Shown: positions 7,956 through 17,969 of the stretch, in pieces | Layout of the letters: the number at the start of each line of letters is the position of its first letter | Position numbering within the stretch: the stretch's first letter is position 1 | Origin: Acidobacteriota bacterium | GTDB taxonomy: Bacteria; Acidobacteriota; UBA6911; RPQK01; JAJDTT01 | Direction: 5' to 3' | Length of the DNA stretch: 64,000 nucleotides | Assembly (NCBI GenBank): GCA_028874215.1 | Contig: JAPPLF010000061.1 | Coordinates: 1 to 64,000 of the forward strand | Position numbers and translations under genes: made by a program | The notes under the pieces: generated by a model | Told to the model about the DNA's origin: nothing | Databases searched by the model: none | Seen by the model: the letters and a program-made list of their open reading frames with translations, nothing else

Positions 7956-10900
7956 CTACCAGACGATTTGGAACTGGAAGTGGACGTTACGGGGAGCCGA
8001 CCCGAACCGCAGCAGGCCTCCGCCCCGTGAAGGGATTCCGAAGCGAGCCGGACTCGTGACGTAGAGGCCGCGGTCTCTCGACGCCACCACGTGGTGGAAT
8101 GGGTTGACCATGGTCATGGAGAGCCGGGCTCTAATGTCTTCATGGAGCATCCGGATGGGGAAGAATTTGTACAACGTCGCGTCAAAGGCCCAGCCCGGCA
8201 GCCGGCTCACGGCGTCGCGCGGAGTCGTACCGTAGGTGCCCGGATCCGGGACCTTGAAGCAGTTGATGTTGACGGTCGTCGGCCGCGTATAGCTGTGGGG
8301 GCGGACCTGCGGGTCGCAGCCAGCCTTGGACATGCTGGCCCGGCCGCTGAAGCGGCCGGTGTTGGTGGGATCGAATCCGCTGTAGTACTGGTGGTAAGGA
8401 CGTCCAGTAGCGGCATCGAAGATGCCCGCGAATTCCCAGCCACCCAACAGGGCGCTCAGGATCGAGCCTTTCCTCAGGTGCGACAGGTAAGGCTGATCCG
8501 GACCCCACGGGAGCTCCCAGATGAAGTTGATGCGGATTGAGGCCGGGTTCAGATAGGCGTCGGCCCGATCCCGGTTCCGGTCGTAGGGATCCTCGATCCC
8601 GGCATAGCCTCCGAGGCGCGGCGCTATGCCCCGCCCGTAGGCGGACGCGAACGCCGTAGTGTCGTCCACATCCTCGATCTCTTTGATCCACTGGAATATT
8701 CCGTCGAACATGAGCCCGCCGATAGGAGTCCGGGACATTCGGCGAGTGAACTGCCACTGGAACTGGCTATGGCTCATGTGGCCGCCGCTGTCCAGGTAGA
8801 TGATGTCGTCAAAACCCGGGTTGTGGGGGTAGTTGAGCCGCTCTTCGGTAAAGGGAGTCAGACTCGCCGTAGGAATGTTGATGTCCCTGGAGTACCAGAG
8901 GCTCGTAGCCGAGGAGCCGACGTAGGAGAAGCGGAAGGAGGTTTCGCGTCCCAACTGCCGCTCCAAGGTCACGTTCCACTGCTGCAGGTAGGGCTCCTTG
9001 ATCTTGGGGTTCACGCCCTGGATGTTGAAGGTGGCCGGAGCCGAGCCCCCGACGGTCGCCCGGGGAAAGGGCCGGTCGGTGGTGACCAGGGGGACGCCGT
9101 CGGTGATGGTATTCCGAAAGGTCTCGTCCAGAGCGAAAGGCCCGCCCGTGAGCAGCGTCGCGAAGTAGTTGTTGGTGCTCCCGGCGTCGTGCATGAACAT
9201 GCCGTAACCGACCCGCAGGACGGTCTTGTCGTCGAGCCGGTAGGCGAAGCCCAGACGCGGCGACCACTTGGTCAAGGAATTGACCAGGTGGTTGGGGAAG
9301 CGGGCCTCGCTGGCCGTCTCGATGGGGATGGCGGGATGGAAGGCCGGGGCGATCAGACCCCGTCCGGCTTCCGGCACCACCAGGGCGCCGGTGGCCATGT
9401 TGAAGTTGTACCAAGCTCCGTTGGCGTCCGTGCGCGGGGAGATCCGGTCGTAGCGGACCCCGATGTTCAGCTTCAACCTGGAGCTGACCTGAACGTCGTC
9501 CTGAACGAACAACCCGAACTCGCTGTAGCGCCCCTCCACGGCCGGCCGTGGGGTGTGGCGCCCGGTCTGGGTGGGAAGTCCCAGCAGGAAGTCGGCGAAG
9601 GGATCGCCGGTAAAGAAACCCGTGTGATTCCAGTCACCTGCCACCGACCTGAGGGCCCGGAGGTCGGAAATGCGCCGGATGGCGTGGTCATAGCCCAGCT
9701 TCCAACTGTGGATTCCGGTGCGATAGCTGAGGTTGTTGCGGATGCTGTAGTAGTTGCTCACCGTCTCGTTGGTGGCGGCGGCGCGGGTACCGATGGTGTG
9801 GAGGTTGTCGACCCTGATGTAGGGGAGAGTGTTGAACGCCTTGCGGGTGGCGGCGTCATCGCCCAGGTCGATCCCCAGCGAGTCGATGAAGAGGGCAGCG
9901 GAGTGCTCGGTCCGGTTGTAGTTGTCCCGGCGGAACAAGCCGAAGCGGAACTCGTTGATGAGACCGGGAGTGAAGATATGAGTATCGAAGACGTTGATGA
10001 CGTCATTGAGACTGCCGAACCAGTCCTGTCCGGTGGCGGGATGGCGCTGGCCGAAAAAGGTGGAACCCCCGCAATGGCAAGTCTCCCAGTTATCTCTCTG
10101 GGTGTGCATGATCCCGAAGGTGTTCCGGTTGAGGATGCTCTGGTCGAAGCGATAGATCCACTGCTTGTTGGCCCCCTGCTGGCTTCCGGTATACTGCAAA
10201 TTCTGCTCCGGGATGTCGGGGTCGCCGAGGTTGGATCCGGTGGGCTCCAGGAGCCACTTGTCGATCATGTTGATGGCAACCGGGTTCCAACGGGAGCGGG
10301 GAATGATGTTCCCGGCGAAGGTCTCCCCGGTGAGGGGATCCTTCAATTCCCCCAATTGGGGCCGGACCTTGGCCAGATACGCGGAAAGGTCGCCCCTCCG
10401 CATGGCCTGGGTGGGGGTGTTGAGCCAGGTTCCCTGCCCGAAGGTGATGTTGGTGGGCGGATTCTGCTCGAATGAAATGAAGAGCCAGCTCTTGTCCCGT
10501 CCATCGTAGATTTTCGGGATGTAGATGGGACCGCCCCCGGTGAAATTGTAGCGAAATGCCCACACTGCGTTGGGATTCCGCACCGCGCCGGGAGGGCCGG
10601 GCCAGCGGGCTTGCAGCCGAGGGTGGCGCATGTTCAGCGTGAACATCCCATGGGGCCGGTTCTCACCGCGCTTGGTGACGGCGTCGACGGTCAGCGGAGC
10701 CCGGAATTCGGCGGCGGCGTTCAAGGCAACCGTCTTCTCTTCGGCGATGGCCGAGAAGGGAGGCCCCACCTGCTCGCCGTTCATGGGAGTCCCGTCCACC
10801 GAAGTCTGGGTCATGGTGGTTCGCGAGCCGTTGCTCTTGTAGCTGTCGGCCACGTCGGCGTTGATGAAGGCCAGGCTCAGGGGCCGGGTGCCGTGGCCGA

Positions 10901-11375
10901 AGCGACTCATGACCATGGTCCCACGCGGTCCCGCGTTGATGAGCCGGTCGGTCCGGGTCTCACTCCATTGGGGCGTGTCGGTGTTGATCACCGGCGCCGC
11001 GCTCCGCACGGTCACCTGCTCGGCCACCTCACCCACTTCCAGTTTGACGTCGAACCGCTGGGTGACCCGAGTGGCCAGATAGTTGTCAACGTTGACATAC
11101 TTCCTGAAACCGGGCAGCTCCGCGCTGAGGGTGTAGATGTTCGGCGCCTGCACCACGGCGAACTCGAAGTCCCCGCGATCGTCGCTGATGGTCTCGCGGA
11201 TGAACCCAGTGTCCTGGTTGGTCAAGGTCACCGTTACCCCTGGGACTACCGCCCCCCCGGTGTCGGTGACGGTTCCCAGCACGGTGGCGGCCGTGGTCTG
11301 CGCCTGTGCTGGTGTCAGCAGGAGGGGGATAAGCGCCGGGATCAGCAGAACCCGGAAAAATCGTCTGTTGTTCAT
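7956..11375 (-). CDS. TonB-dependent receptor, large Oar-like type
   Basis: A 1139-residue outer-membrane receptor. It has a signal peptide (ends ...TPAQAQ), a carboxypeptidase-regulatory domain at about residues 28-115 (ATVLGTVTDTGGAVVPGVTVTLTNQDTG), a TonB-box-like EQVTVRSAAP, a plug, and a long beta-barrel ending in QFQIVW, whose terminal aromatic residue is the usual barrel-assembly signal. AGGAGAGG sits just before the ATG. This architecture is greatly expanded in Acidobacteriota, and ligands are mostly unknown. The plug lacks the LPLNGRN string seen in the receptor at 58913-62542, so the two are different subfamilies. Confidence 0.92.
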   Translation of the reverse strand: MNNRRFFRVLLIPALIPLLLTPAQAQTTAATVLGTVTDTGGAVVPGVTVTLTNQDTGFIRETISDDRGDFEFAVVQAPNIYTLSAELPGFRKYVNVDNYLATRVTQRFDVKLEVGEVAEQVTVRSAAPVINTDTPQWSETRTDRLINAGPRGTMVMSRFGHGTRPLSLAFINADVADSYKSNGSRTTMTQTSVDGTPMNGEQVGPPFSAIAEEKTVALNAAAEFRAPLTVDAVTKRGENRPHGMFTLNMRHPRLQARWPGPPGAVRNPNAVWAFRYNFTGGGPIYIPKIYDGRDKSWLFISFEQNPPTNITFGQGTWLNTPTQAMRRGDLSAYLAKVRPQLGELKDPLTGETFAGNIIPRSRWNPVAINMIDKWLLEPTGSNLGDPDIPEQNLQYTGSQQGANKQWIYRFDQSILNRNTFGIMHTQRDNWETCHCGGSTFFGQRHPATGQDWFGSLNDVINVFDTHIFTPGLINEFRFGLFRRDNYNRTEHSAALFIDSLGIDLGDDAATRKAFNTLPYIRVDNLHTIGTRAAATNETVSNYYSIRNNLSYRTGIHSWKLGYDHAIRRISDLRALRSVAGDWNHTGFFTGDPFADFLLGLPTQTGRHTPRPAVEGRYSEFGLFVQDDVQVSSRLKLNIGVRYDRISPRTDANGAWYNFNMATGALVVPEAGRGLIAPAFHPAIPIETASEARFPNHLVNSLTKWSPRLGFAYRLDDKTVLRVGYGMFMHDAGSTNNYFATLLTGGPFALDETFRNTITDGVPLVTTDRPFPRATVGGSAPATFNIQGVNPKIKEPYLQQWNVTLERQLGRETSFRFSYVGSSATSLWYSRDINIPTASLTPFTEERLNYPHNPGFDDIIYLDSGGHMSHSQFQWQFTRRMSRTPIGGLMFDGIFQWIKEIEDVDDTTAFASAYGRGIAPRLGGYAGIEDPYDRNRDRADAYLNPASIRINFIWELPWGPDQPYLSHLRKGSILSALLGGWEFAGIFDAATGRPYHQYYSGFDPTNTGRFSGRASMSKAGCDPQVRPHSYTRPTTVNINCFKVPDPGTYGTTPRDAVSRLPGWAFDATLYKFFPIRMLHEDIRARLSMTMVNPFHHVVASRDRGLYVTSPARFGIPSRGGGLLRFGSAPRNVHFQFQIVW

Positions 11376-11699
11376 GACCTCTCCTTATTTCAGAAGAAAA
11401 CGGATTGAAGAGAGCGCCTGGGAATGCACTCGGTCGTGGCAGGAGACAAAAAGCTGCATGCAGCCGGGTTGACTGGGGGTCGCCTGAATGGGCTAACTCC
11501 TACCAAAATGGTTCCTGGTCTATTTCGTCCAGGAAAAAATGAGTTTCGAGCCCCCTGGGATACGGACCCGAGCAGTGATCGAAAGGTATCATGTGTCATC
11601 CAGGATTGCAATATCGATTTTTGAATCACTATTTAGCTCGCATTTTTCACCATTGAGCGCTTGGGAAACCAGATTTCCGGAGTTGGGAGGACGGATCAA
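11376..11699. other. Divergent intergenic region with hairpin
   Basis: This non-coding stretch separates the TonB receptor from the divergent SDR gene and must hold both promoters. It contains a stem-loop at 11512-11535 (TTCCTGG ... CCAGGAA) followed on the plus strand by an A-run. It also holds a fairly A/T-rich segment at about 11600-11650 with a promoter-like pair, listed separately. I see no small gene or known riboswitch in it. Confidence 0.6.
11606..11635 (+). promoter_or_regulatory. Possible promoter of the SDR gene
   Basis: TTGCAA at 11606-11611 and TATTTA at 11630-11635 have an 18-base spacing within the A/T-rich part of the intergenic region. Transcription would begin near 11642, leaving a leader of about 58 bases before the GTG start. 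Confidence 0.35.
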
Positions 11700-12476
11700 G
11701 TGAACATGAGAGGCAAGGCGGCAGTCGTCACCGGCGCCGCCGCCGGCATCGGCCGGGGGGTGGCGTTGAAATTCGGCGAACACGGGGCCAGTGTGGCGGC
11801 TATCGACATCAATTTCGGCACGGCCCGGGAGACGGCCCGCGAGATCCGGCAGAGCGGTGGAGAAGCGCTGGAGCTGCAGGCCGACGTCGGCGAGGAGAGC
11901 AGCACCGACGCCGCATTCGAGAGGATCCTGGACAAGTTCGGCGCCGTCGACGTCCTGGTGAACGTCGCCGGCATCGAGCACTACCAGGAATTCCTGGAAT
12001 TTACGGACCAGGAGTTCGACCGGCAGATCGCCGTCAACCTGAAGAGCGTGTTCTTCTGCAGCCGGCGGGTGATTCCTTCCATGATCCGGAACGGGGGCGG
12101 CAGCATCGTCAACACCGCCTCGGTGCAGGCCCTGGCCACCACCGGACAGATCGCACCCTACGCCGCCGCCAAGGGAGGCATCCTGGCCATGACGCGGGAC
12201 ATGTCCCGCGACCTGGGCCAGTACAACATCCGCGTCAACACCATCTGTCCCGGATGCATTCAGACCCCCATGCTGGACCGGTCCTTCACCAGCACCGCCG
12301 ACCGGGACGCCTACATGGAAAGGCTGGAGGCCTCCCTGCCCTTGGGACGGGTAGGTTTGCCGGAAGACATCGCCAACGTGGCCCTGTTTCTGGCCTCCCC
12401 TCTGTCCGCCTACGTCACGGGAATCGCCATCAACGTGGACGGAGGGATGATGAGCAAGTTGCCGCTGCCGGAGTAG
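11700..12476 (+). CDS. SDR-family NAD(P)-dependent oxidoreductase
   Basis: A protein of about 258 residues with the SDR motifs TGAAAGIGRG, NVAGIEHY in place of the NNAG loop, and the catalytic Tyr/Lys in APYAAAKGG. The C-terminus has YVTGIAINVDGGM. The GTG at 11700 has GGGAGG nine bases upstream; the ATG at 11706 (MRGKAAVV) is the alternative. It is only distantly similar to the SDR at 235-981. It stands as a single gene ahead of an FG-GAP protein gene, and a hairpin directly after its stop suggests a separate transcript. The substrate is unknown. Confidence 0.9.
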   Translation: MNMRGKAAVVTGAAAGIGRGVALKFGEHGASVAAIDINFGTARETAREIRQSGGEALELQADVGEESSTDAAFERILDKFGAVDVLVNVAGIEHYQEFLEFTDQEFDRQIAVNLKSVFFCSRRVIPSMIRNGGGSIVNTASVQALATTGQIAPYAAAKGGILAMTRDMSRDLGQYNIRVNTICPGCIQTPMLDRSFTSTADRDAYMERLEASLPLGRVGLPEDIANVALFLASPLSAYVTGIAINVDGGMMSKLPLPE

Positions 12477-12483
12477 TTGGGAG

Positions 12484-12503
12484 GGGGGACCTTCCTGTCC
12501 TCC
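12484..12503 (+). repeat. Loop-conserved 3' hairpin
   Basis: Seven bases after the SDR stop is GGGGGAC-CTTCCT-GTCCTCC, a 7-bp stem with one G-T pair and a 6-nt loop CTTCCT. It has the same loop type and gene-sense orientation as the other family members but a G-run stem instead of the GGCGAC stem. Confidence 0.65.
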
Positions 12504-12648
12504 AGTCCTCTACTCTCCGATGCCGCGTCGGGAGTCCGGCGGCCTATTCTCCACGGTCGCATCCCGGCGGAATAGTTGGTGCTCCCCCGGACGCGGAGCC
12601 GATATCTTCCGGGTGGACCGGCGTCCGACGGGGGAGAGGAGATTGGCA

Positions 12649-15420
12649 ATGCTGAATCCAAGTCGCGGAACACCCTTTGTCCCCCTACTCCTGGCCCTCT
12701 GGTTGGGGGCCGGCTTCCCGTCACTGGCGGCCCAGAGTTGGTACGAAGACAGCTACGAGGACTTTGCCGACGGCCGCCTGGACGCCTCCGGCCAGAACAT
12801 CTACGTGTCTCGGAACGGGACCGTCCGCACCATCCACCGCTTCGATCTGAATCAGGACGGCCACCTGGACCTGATCTTCAACAATACGCATGACAGCATC
12901 ACCTACGTCGATGCCACCTGGGCCGGCTTCGACTCCGCCCGGACACTCACCCATTCTTCGCTGGCGGTGTTGGGGAGTCTCCGGGCGGCCGCGGGAGACC
13001 TGAACCGGGACGGCATCACCGACCTGGTCTTCTGTCCCAACCCCGACGGGATTCAACACCCCCGCAGGTTCATTTCCATCGCGTGGGGCGGTGCGGAGGG
13101 CTGGACTTCCAACCGGATCAGTGGGGTCCTGCCGGCCTGGAACCCCCGGGCGGTGGCCGTCGCCGACCTGAACCGCGACCATTGGCCCGACATCGTGGTC
13201 CTGGCCCAGGCGCCCCGGAGGCAGCCGGACGGGACACCGGTCAAGAGCATGGTGATGAAGGTGTTCTGGGGCGGTCGACTGGGTTTTTACCTGGCCCGGC
13301 GTCAAATCCAGGAACTCCCCATTTCGGTCGACATGAAGGCGGCCGATTTCGACGCCGACGGAGCACGGGACATCGCGGTGCTGACCGCCGAAAGCGAGAT
13401 CCGGATCTTCTGGGCGTCTTCCGAGCCGTCCGCCGTGCCCGTGATCTTGAACGCCACTCGCATTCCTCTCTCCGGCCCTGCGGCCGGCTGCGTGGCGGCC
13501 GGGGACATCGACGGAGACGGGCGCACCGACCTGGTGGCGGGAACTTTCGACGGGACCCTCTACACCGTCACCGCCGGCGCCCATCGAAAATGGAACCAGC
13601 CGGCACGGAGGCAAGCGGCGCCGGCTTCCCACATCTCGGTCGGCGATCTGGACGGCGATGGACACGCCGACCTGGCGTTGACGGAGTTCGGTATCCGGCA
13701 TGCTTCGGGAGGAGAACGGGGCGCCGCCGACAGTCCGGGAGGGATCCGGATCCTCTGGGGAGAGGCGGGAAAGTTCGATCCTGCGCACTCGCTCCACCTG
13801 GAGGTGGATCACCCTTCGGCCTCGGCCATCGGCGATCTGGACGGCGACGGAAGGTCCGATCTGGCGGCGGCCGTCTACCAGGGAACGTCAAACTTTGCCG
13901 CGGAGTCCGCCGTCTTTTTCGGAAACGGCGACCGCTCCTTCCGGCGGGCAAGGCGCGGCATCCCCTCCTCCGGAGCCGCGGACGTGCTGGTGGTCCCGGC
14001 GGAAGAAGACCTGCCGGCCCGGGTCGTCGTCTGCAACAGCCAGGGCGGCACTCTCAACGAGAGGGTTCCCCTCTACGTCTACTGGGGCGGCAAGGGGGGC
14101 TTCCACCCGGACCGCCGCTGGGTGATCCCCTTCAGCGGCGGCTACGGCGCCGTCGGCGCCGACCTGAACGCCGACGGCATCACCGATCTGGTGGCCATGA
14201 ACTCCGGACACAGCGGACGGGCGGACCCCGACGTGGGAGCCCACATTCTCTGGGGGACATCCCGGGGGTTCGACCTGGACGGACACCGAACCATCCTCTC
14301 GGAGAATCATCTCTCTTCCGGCAACGTCGCCGACTTGAACCGCGACGGCTACCTGGACCTGATCCTGAACGGTTTCGATCCGGCCCAAACCACCCTCTAC
14401 TACGGATCGGAGACTGGATTCCACCGGAGCCGGCGCCTGGTCGTGCCCTCGGTGCTGACCGTGGCCGACTTCAACCGGGACGGCTGGTTGGACCTGTCCG
14501 GGAGCGCGCCGAGCGGAGCGGTGGGGATCCTCTGGGGCGGCCCGGAGGGACCGAGCCGCGAACTGGAATCCATAGGATACGTCCCCTGGGCGGCCAACCA
14601 GGAAACGGCCGACCTCAACGCCGACGGACACCTGGATTTGATCGTGGGCGGCTACGCCGATCCCACCACCCGGATCTCCGATGTCGGACTCTTCATCTTC
14701 TGGGGATCGGTCGAGGGCTTCACTCCCTGGAACGCCCAGTGGCTGCCCGGCATGGGACAACTGGGCCCGTTGGTGGCCGACTTCGACCGGGACGGCTTCC
14801 TGGACCTGTTCGCGCCCTCCTATCACGGAACCGGCGTCCGGGAGTCCATGCCCTCATACCTGTTCTGGGGAAGCCGGGACGGCCTGCGCGCCGAGAACAA
14901 GACCCGGCTCGTCTGCGACAGCGCCAGCGACGCCATGGCGGGAGATTTCGATCAGGACGGGCTTCTCGACCTGGCGGTCGTCTGCCATACCCGCCACGGG
15001 GACCACCGCGTCGACTCGAAGGTGTTCTACAACGATGGAAATCGCTTTGCCGCCCCCAGGACGGTGGGGCTTCCCACCCTGGGGGGACACACCATCTACC
15101 TCACCGACGTCGGGCACATCTACGATCGGAGCTGGCGCCAGACCTACGATTCCTCCCTGTTTCTCTGGGACGGTGAGCGTAGCGGCGGCCGGCTGGAGGC
15201 CAAGGCGGAAACGCCCGCCCACAGCCGGCTGAGGTTCCGCGTCCGTTCGGGAGCCGAACCGTCCGGACTGGAGCAAAAACCCTGGCGTCAAGTGAACGGG
15301 GACCGATTCCCCCTGGAGAGCGGCGACCGCGTCCTGCAGTACCAGGCCGTCTTCGAGTCCGGCAATGGAGACAGCTACCCGATCCTGGACCGGGTGAGCA
15401 TCGAGCTGAACTCCGAGTAG
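12649..15420 (+). CDS. Secreted FG-GAP/VCBS repeat protein
   Basis: About 923 residues starting at an ATG preceded by a purine-rich GGGGAGAGGAGA. A signal peptide (ending ...GFPSLAAQ) leads into some thirteen FG-GAP units with the calcium-loop pattern D-x-(D/N)-x-D-G-x-x-D-L (for example AGDIDGDGRTDLVAGT, IGDLDGDGRSDLAAAV, VADFDRDGFLDLFAPS). Many repeats are separated by a WGG or WGS turn (ILWG, YWGG, FWGS). The number of repeats suggests two propellers. The protein is probably exported and calcium-stabilised. A role in adhesion or glycan binding is inference. It ends convergently 10 bases from the symporter fusion gene. Confidence 0.88.
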   Translation: MLNPSRGTPFVPLLLALWLGAGFPSLAAQSWYEDSYEDFADGRLDASGQNIYVSRNGTVRTIHRFDLNQDGHLDLIFNNTHDSITYVDATWAGFDSARTLTHSSLAVLGSLRAAAGDLNRDGITDLVFCPNPDGIQHPRRFISIAWGGAEGWTSNRISGVLPAWNPRAVAVADLNRDHWPDIVVLAQAPRRQPDGTPVKSMVMKVFWGGRLGFYLARRQIQELPISVDMKAADFDADGARDIAVLTAESEIRIFWASSEPSAVPVILNATRIPLSGPAAGCVAAGDIDGDGRTDLVAGTFDGTLYTVTAGAHRKWNQPARRQAAPASHISVGDLDGDGHADLALTEFGIRHASGGERGAADSPGGIRILWGEAGKFDPAHSLHLEVDHPSASAIGDLDGDGRSDLAAAVYQGTSNFAAESAVFFGNGDRSFRRARRGIPSSGAADVLVVPAEEDLPARVVVCNSQGGTLNERVPLYVYWGGKGGFHPDRRWVIPFSGGYGAVGADLNADGITDLVAMNSGHSGRADPDVGAHILWGTSRGFDLDGHRTILSENHLSSGNVADLNRDGYLDLILNGFDPAQTTLYYGSETGFHRSRRLVVPSVLTVADFNRDGWLDLSGSAPSGAVGILWGGPEGPSRELESIGYVPWAANQETADLNADGHLDLIVGGYADPTTRISDVGLFIFWGSVEGFTPWNAQWLPGMGQLGPLVADFDRDGFLDLFAPSYHGTGVRESMPSYLFWGSRDGLRAENKTRLVCDSASDAMAGDFDQDGLLDLAVVCHTRHGDHRVDSKVFYNDGNRFAAPRTVGLPTLGGHTIYLTDVGHIYDRSWRQTYDSSLFLWDGERSGGRLEAKAETPAHSRLRFRVRSGAEPSGLEQKPWRQVNGDRFPLESGDRVLQYQAVFESGNGDSYPILDRVSIELNSE

Positions 15421-15430
15421 GGGCGCAGGG

Positions 15431-17887
15431 TCACGAGCTCAGCAGCAGGAAGACGATGGCAATGGGAGCCCCGGCGGCGAGGCTGCAGAGAAGGAGGTAA
15501 CGCCAGGATCGGCCCCGCGTGGGCAGCAGGCTCGCCGCCGAACCCACCACGACGTGGACGATGAAGGGGAACAGATAGATCCATTGGAAGCTGAGACTGG
15601 GGCCACCGGTCAAAATGTCCCAGAAAGCCCACAGGATGGCGAAGGAAAAACCGTAGACGGCCCCCACGATCGCTCCGAACGGAGTCGAGAACGGCACGAA
15701 CAGGCACATGAAGAAGAGCCCGAACAGGGGAGCGACGAACAGCCCGTTGGTCTTGTTGGTCACTTCGGTGATGTTGCCGGGGACGTTACCCACCGGCGCA
15801 CTGAGAAGGACCACGGCGATGCCGATGCCCAGCACCAGCGCCCGGGCCAGCTTGACGCTGTGTTCCTTCCGCAGTTTCCGGCGGCGGAAACGGCCCAGGA
15901 AGTCGACGTGGAACACGGTCACGATGGAATTGATGCCCGAGTCGAGGCTCGACATGGCGGCGGCGAACATGGCCGCGATGACCAGGCCGGCCAATCCGTG
16001 CGGCAGATAGTTGGCGATGAAGTGGGGAAACAGGAAATCGGCGTCCGCCAGCAGGTCCTTGCCGTCGGCGATGGCGTGGGGGTGGGTCTGGAAGAAGCCC
16101 AGGACCGAGAAGCCCAGCCCGGCGAGCAGCACGGAGACGGCGAAGCCGGCGCCGACGTTGATGTACAGGGCGCGCCGGGCGGCCTTGGCGTCCCGCGTCG
16201 CCAGGTAACGCTGAATGGCCACCTGATCGGAACCGTAGGTGAAGATGGTCCACACCGCCCCGGAGAGAATCGAACCGATCACCGTCACTCGTATTGCCGG
16301 ATTCCAGTCGAAGACAGGAATTTGGTCCCAGTGCGGCGCCCATGAAGTCGGCACCCAACCACCGAGACCGATGTCCATGGTCACCATCGCAATCGTGATC
16401 AGACCTCCGGCGAAGAGGATGAGGAACTGAATGACGTCGGTGATCACGACGGCCCGCAGACCCCCGAGGGCGGTGTAGAGCACCGCGACCGCCCCGGCCA
16501 CCATCACCACCGTCGGCGTCATCGACTCGGGCCAGCCCACCATGACCACCACGGCCTTGGCCGCCAGATAGATGAGCAGAGCCATCCAGACCAGGCGCGT
16601 CAGGATGAAGATCACCGCCGCCGTCAGCCGGACCCCGATTCCCAGACGGCCCTCCAGAAGCTCGTAGGCGCTGGTGATGGGCAGCTTCATGAAAACGGGG
16701 ATGAGAAAGAAACCGCAACAGACGACGATCAGCGGTATCCCCAACGTTCCCCAGACCAGGATGCCCGGCCCGTGCTTGACCAGCTCCCCGGGAACCGCCA
16801 GATACGAAATCGTGCTCAGCAGGGTGGCGTACAGCGAAATCCCGATCACGAACGAACCGAGGCTGCGGCTGCCCAGGAAATACTCCTCGGTGTCGGTCTG
16901 GCGGCGCGAGTAGTGCCAGCCCACGCCGAGCATGAAGGCGCCGTAGGCGACGACCACGAACCAGTCCAGCCATCCCAGGCCCCGGAAGTCCCTCCGCTCG
17001 ATCCGTAGCAGGGCATTGGCGGCGGCGGCACGGATTTCCGAATCGATTCCCTGGTGGACCAGTAGCGGCTCCAAGAGCGGAATCTGGTCCTTGCCTCCGG
17101 CGTGGGCCAAGGCCTCGATGGCTTCCAACCGTTGTTCCCGGGTCCCGTTCCGGACGTAGGACTGGAGTTCGGACTTCGAAACAGGAGTACCGGACCCGTG
17201 CACGTAGAGCGCGCTCAGCAGGTAGACCCGGACGCTTGAATCCACGTCCTCCCCGGAGAGAGCCCGCTCCAGAGCGGCACGGACCTCGGGACCGGCGCTT
17301 TCCAGGCGGCGGAGCGCATAGGCGGCGCGAGCGCGGACGGACGCGTCGCCGGATTCCAGACGGGAGGCCAACCCGGTTTGGTCGTCGACCGTTCCGGATC
17401 CGGCCAGCACCCAGAGGGCGTCCACTTGCCGGACCCCATCGCCTTCGTCAGCCAGCCTCAGCAACTCGGCTGGCCGGTCGGCATAACCCAGCTTGGCCAA
17501 GGCTTCTGCGGCCCGGCTGCCCCGTTCGCCCTCGCTTGACAGGAAGGCCTCGAGGATCCGATCCACATACTGCTGCCGCTCCAGCTCATGTTGGCTTTTC
17601 CGGAACGTCGCCTGAGCCAGGATCTGCCAGACGCCGATCTCGTGACTCGAGCCGGGCTCGGCCGTCTCGTGGGAGAAGGCTTCCCTGACGCCTTCGCTGG
17701 AGTTGTTCCAGAGCAGGGCTTCAGCGGCCCGAATGCGAACCCATTCCGTCTCTTCCTCCAGCGCTTGCCGCAGAATCTGGACGCTTTGCTCCCTGAGGAG
17801 CCGCGCGGGGTCCTCCGCAAAAACGGGAGCCACTCCAAGGCACATCAGGACGAATAGAGCCGCTGCGCGACAAGCACCAAATCTCAA
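15431..17887 (-). CDS. HEAT-repeat / sodium:solute symporter fusion
   Basis: An N-terminal signal-like segment (RFGACRAAALFVLMCLGVAPVFA) is followed by roughly 280 residues of HEAT-like helical repeats (ALEEETEWVRIRAAEALLW, GDASVRARAAYALRRLE, REQRLEAIEALAHAGG). The rest is a full sodium:solute symporter: the LGSRSLGSFVIGISLYATLLSTISYLAVP region, many hydrophobic helices, and a terminal TM segment. The usual SSS protein has no such extracytoplasmic repeat domain. The start is uncertain: the TTG at 17887 gives a clean signal peptide, and a GTG at 17947 would prepend about 20 residues encoded partly by low-complexity DNA. It lies downstream of the GH38-like gene on the same strand, which hints at import of a sugar product. 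Confidence 0.82.
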   Translation of the reverse strand: MRFGACRAAALFVLMCLGVAPVFAEDPARLLREQSVQILRQALEEETEWVRIRAAEALLWNNSSEGVREAFSHETAEPGSSHEIGVWQILAQATFRKSQHELERQQYVDRILEAFLSSEGERGSRAAEALAKLGYADRPAELLRLADEGDGVRQVDALWVLAGSGTVDDQTGLASRLESGDASVRARAAYALRRLESAGPEVRAALERALSGEDVDSSVRVYLLSALYVHGSGTPVSKSELQSYVRNGTREQRLEAIEALAHAGGKDQIPLLEPLLVHQGIDSEIRAAAANALLRIERRDFRGLGWLDWFVVVAYGAFMLGVGWHYSRRQTDTEEYFLGSRSLGSFVIGISLYATLLSTISYLAVPGELVKHGPGILVWGTLGIPLIVVCCGFFLIPVFMKLPITSAYELLEGRLGIGVRLTAAVIFILTRLVWMALLIYLAAKAVVVMVGWPESMTPTVVMVAGAVAVLYTALGGLRAVVITDVIQFLILFAGGLITIAMVTMDIGLGGWVPTSWAPHWDQIPVFDWNPAIRVTVIGSILSGAVWTIFTYGSDQVAIQRYLATRDAKAARRALYINVGAGFAVSVLLAGLGFSVLGFFQTHPHAIADGKDLLADADFLFPHFIANYLPHGLAGLVIAAMFAAAMSSLDSGINSIVTVFHVDFLGRFRRRKLRKEHSVKLARALVLGIGIAVVLLSAPVGNVPGNITEVTNKTNGLFVAPLFGLFFMCLFVPFSTPFGAIVGAVYGFSFAILWAFWDILTGGPSLSFQWIYLFPFIVHVVVGSAASLLPTRGRSWRYLLLCSLAAGAPIAIVFLLLSS

Positions 17888-17969
17888 ATTTGAAATCCCA
17901 CTTGCTTCTTGCTTCTTGCTTCGTTTTGGTCCGAAGAGGGCGTCCACGAGGGGCGCCCCGACGTAAGTT

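Noticed and set aside
8769-10475. A 568-codon frame opposite the first TonB receptor
   Set aside because: Composition is typical of an antisense frame in GC-rich DNA and there is no ribosome-binding site or homology.
11512-11535. TTCCTGG...CCAGGAA stem-loop as a terminator
   Set aside because: It lies between divergent starts, and the A-run follows on the plus strand, so it does not fit termination of either gene.
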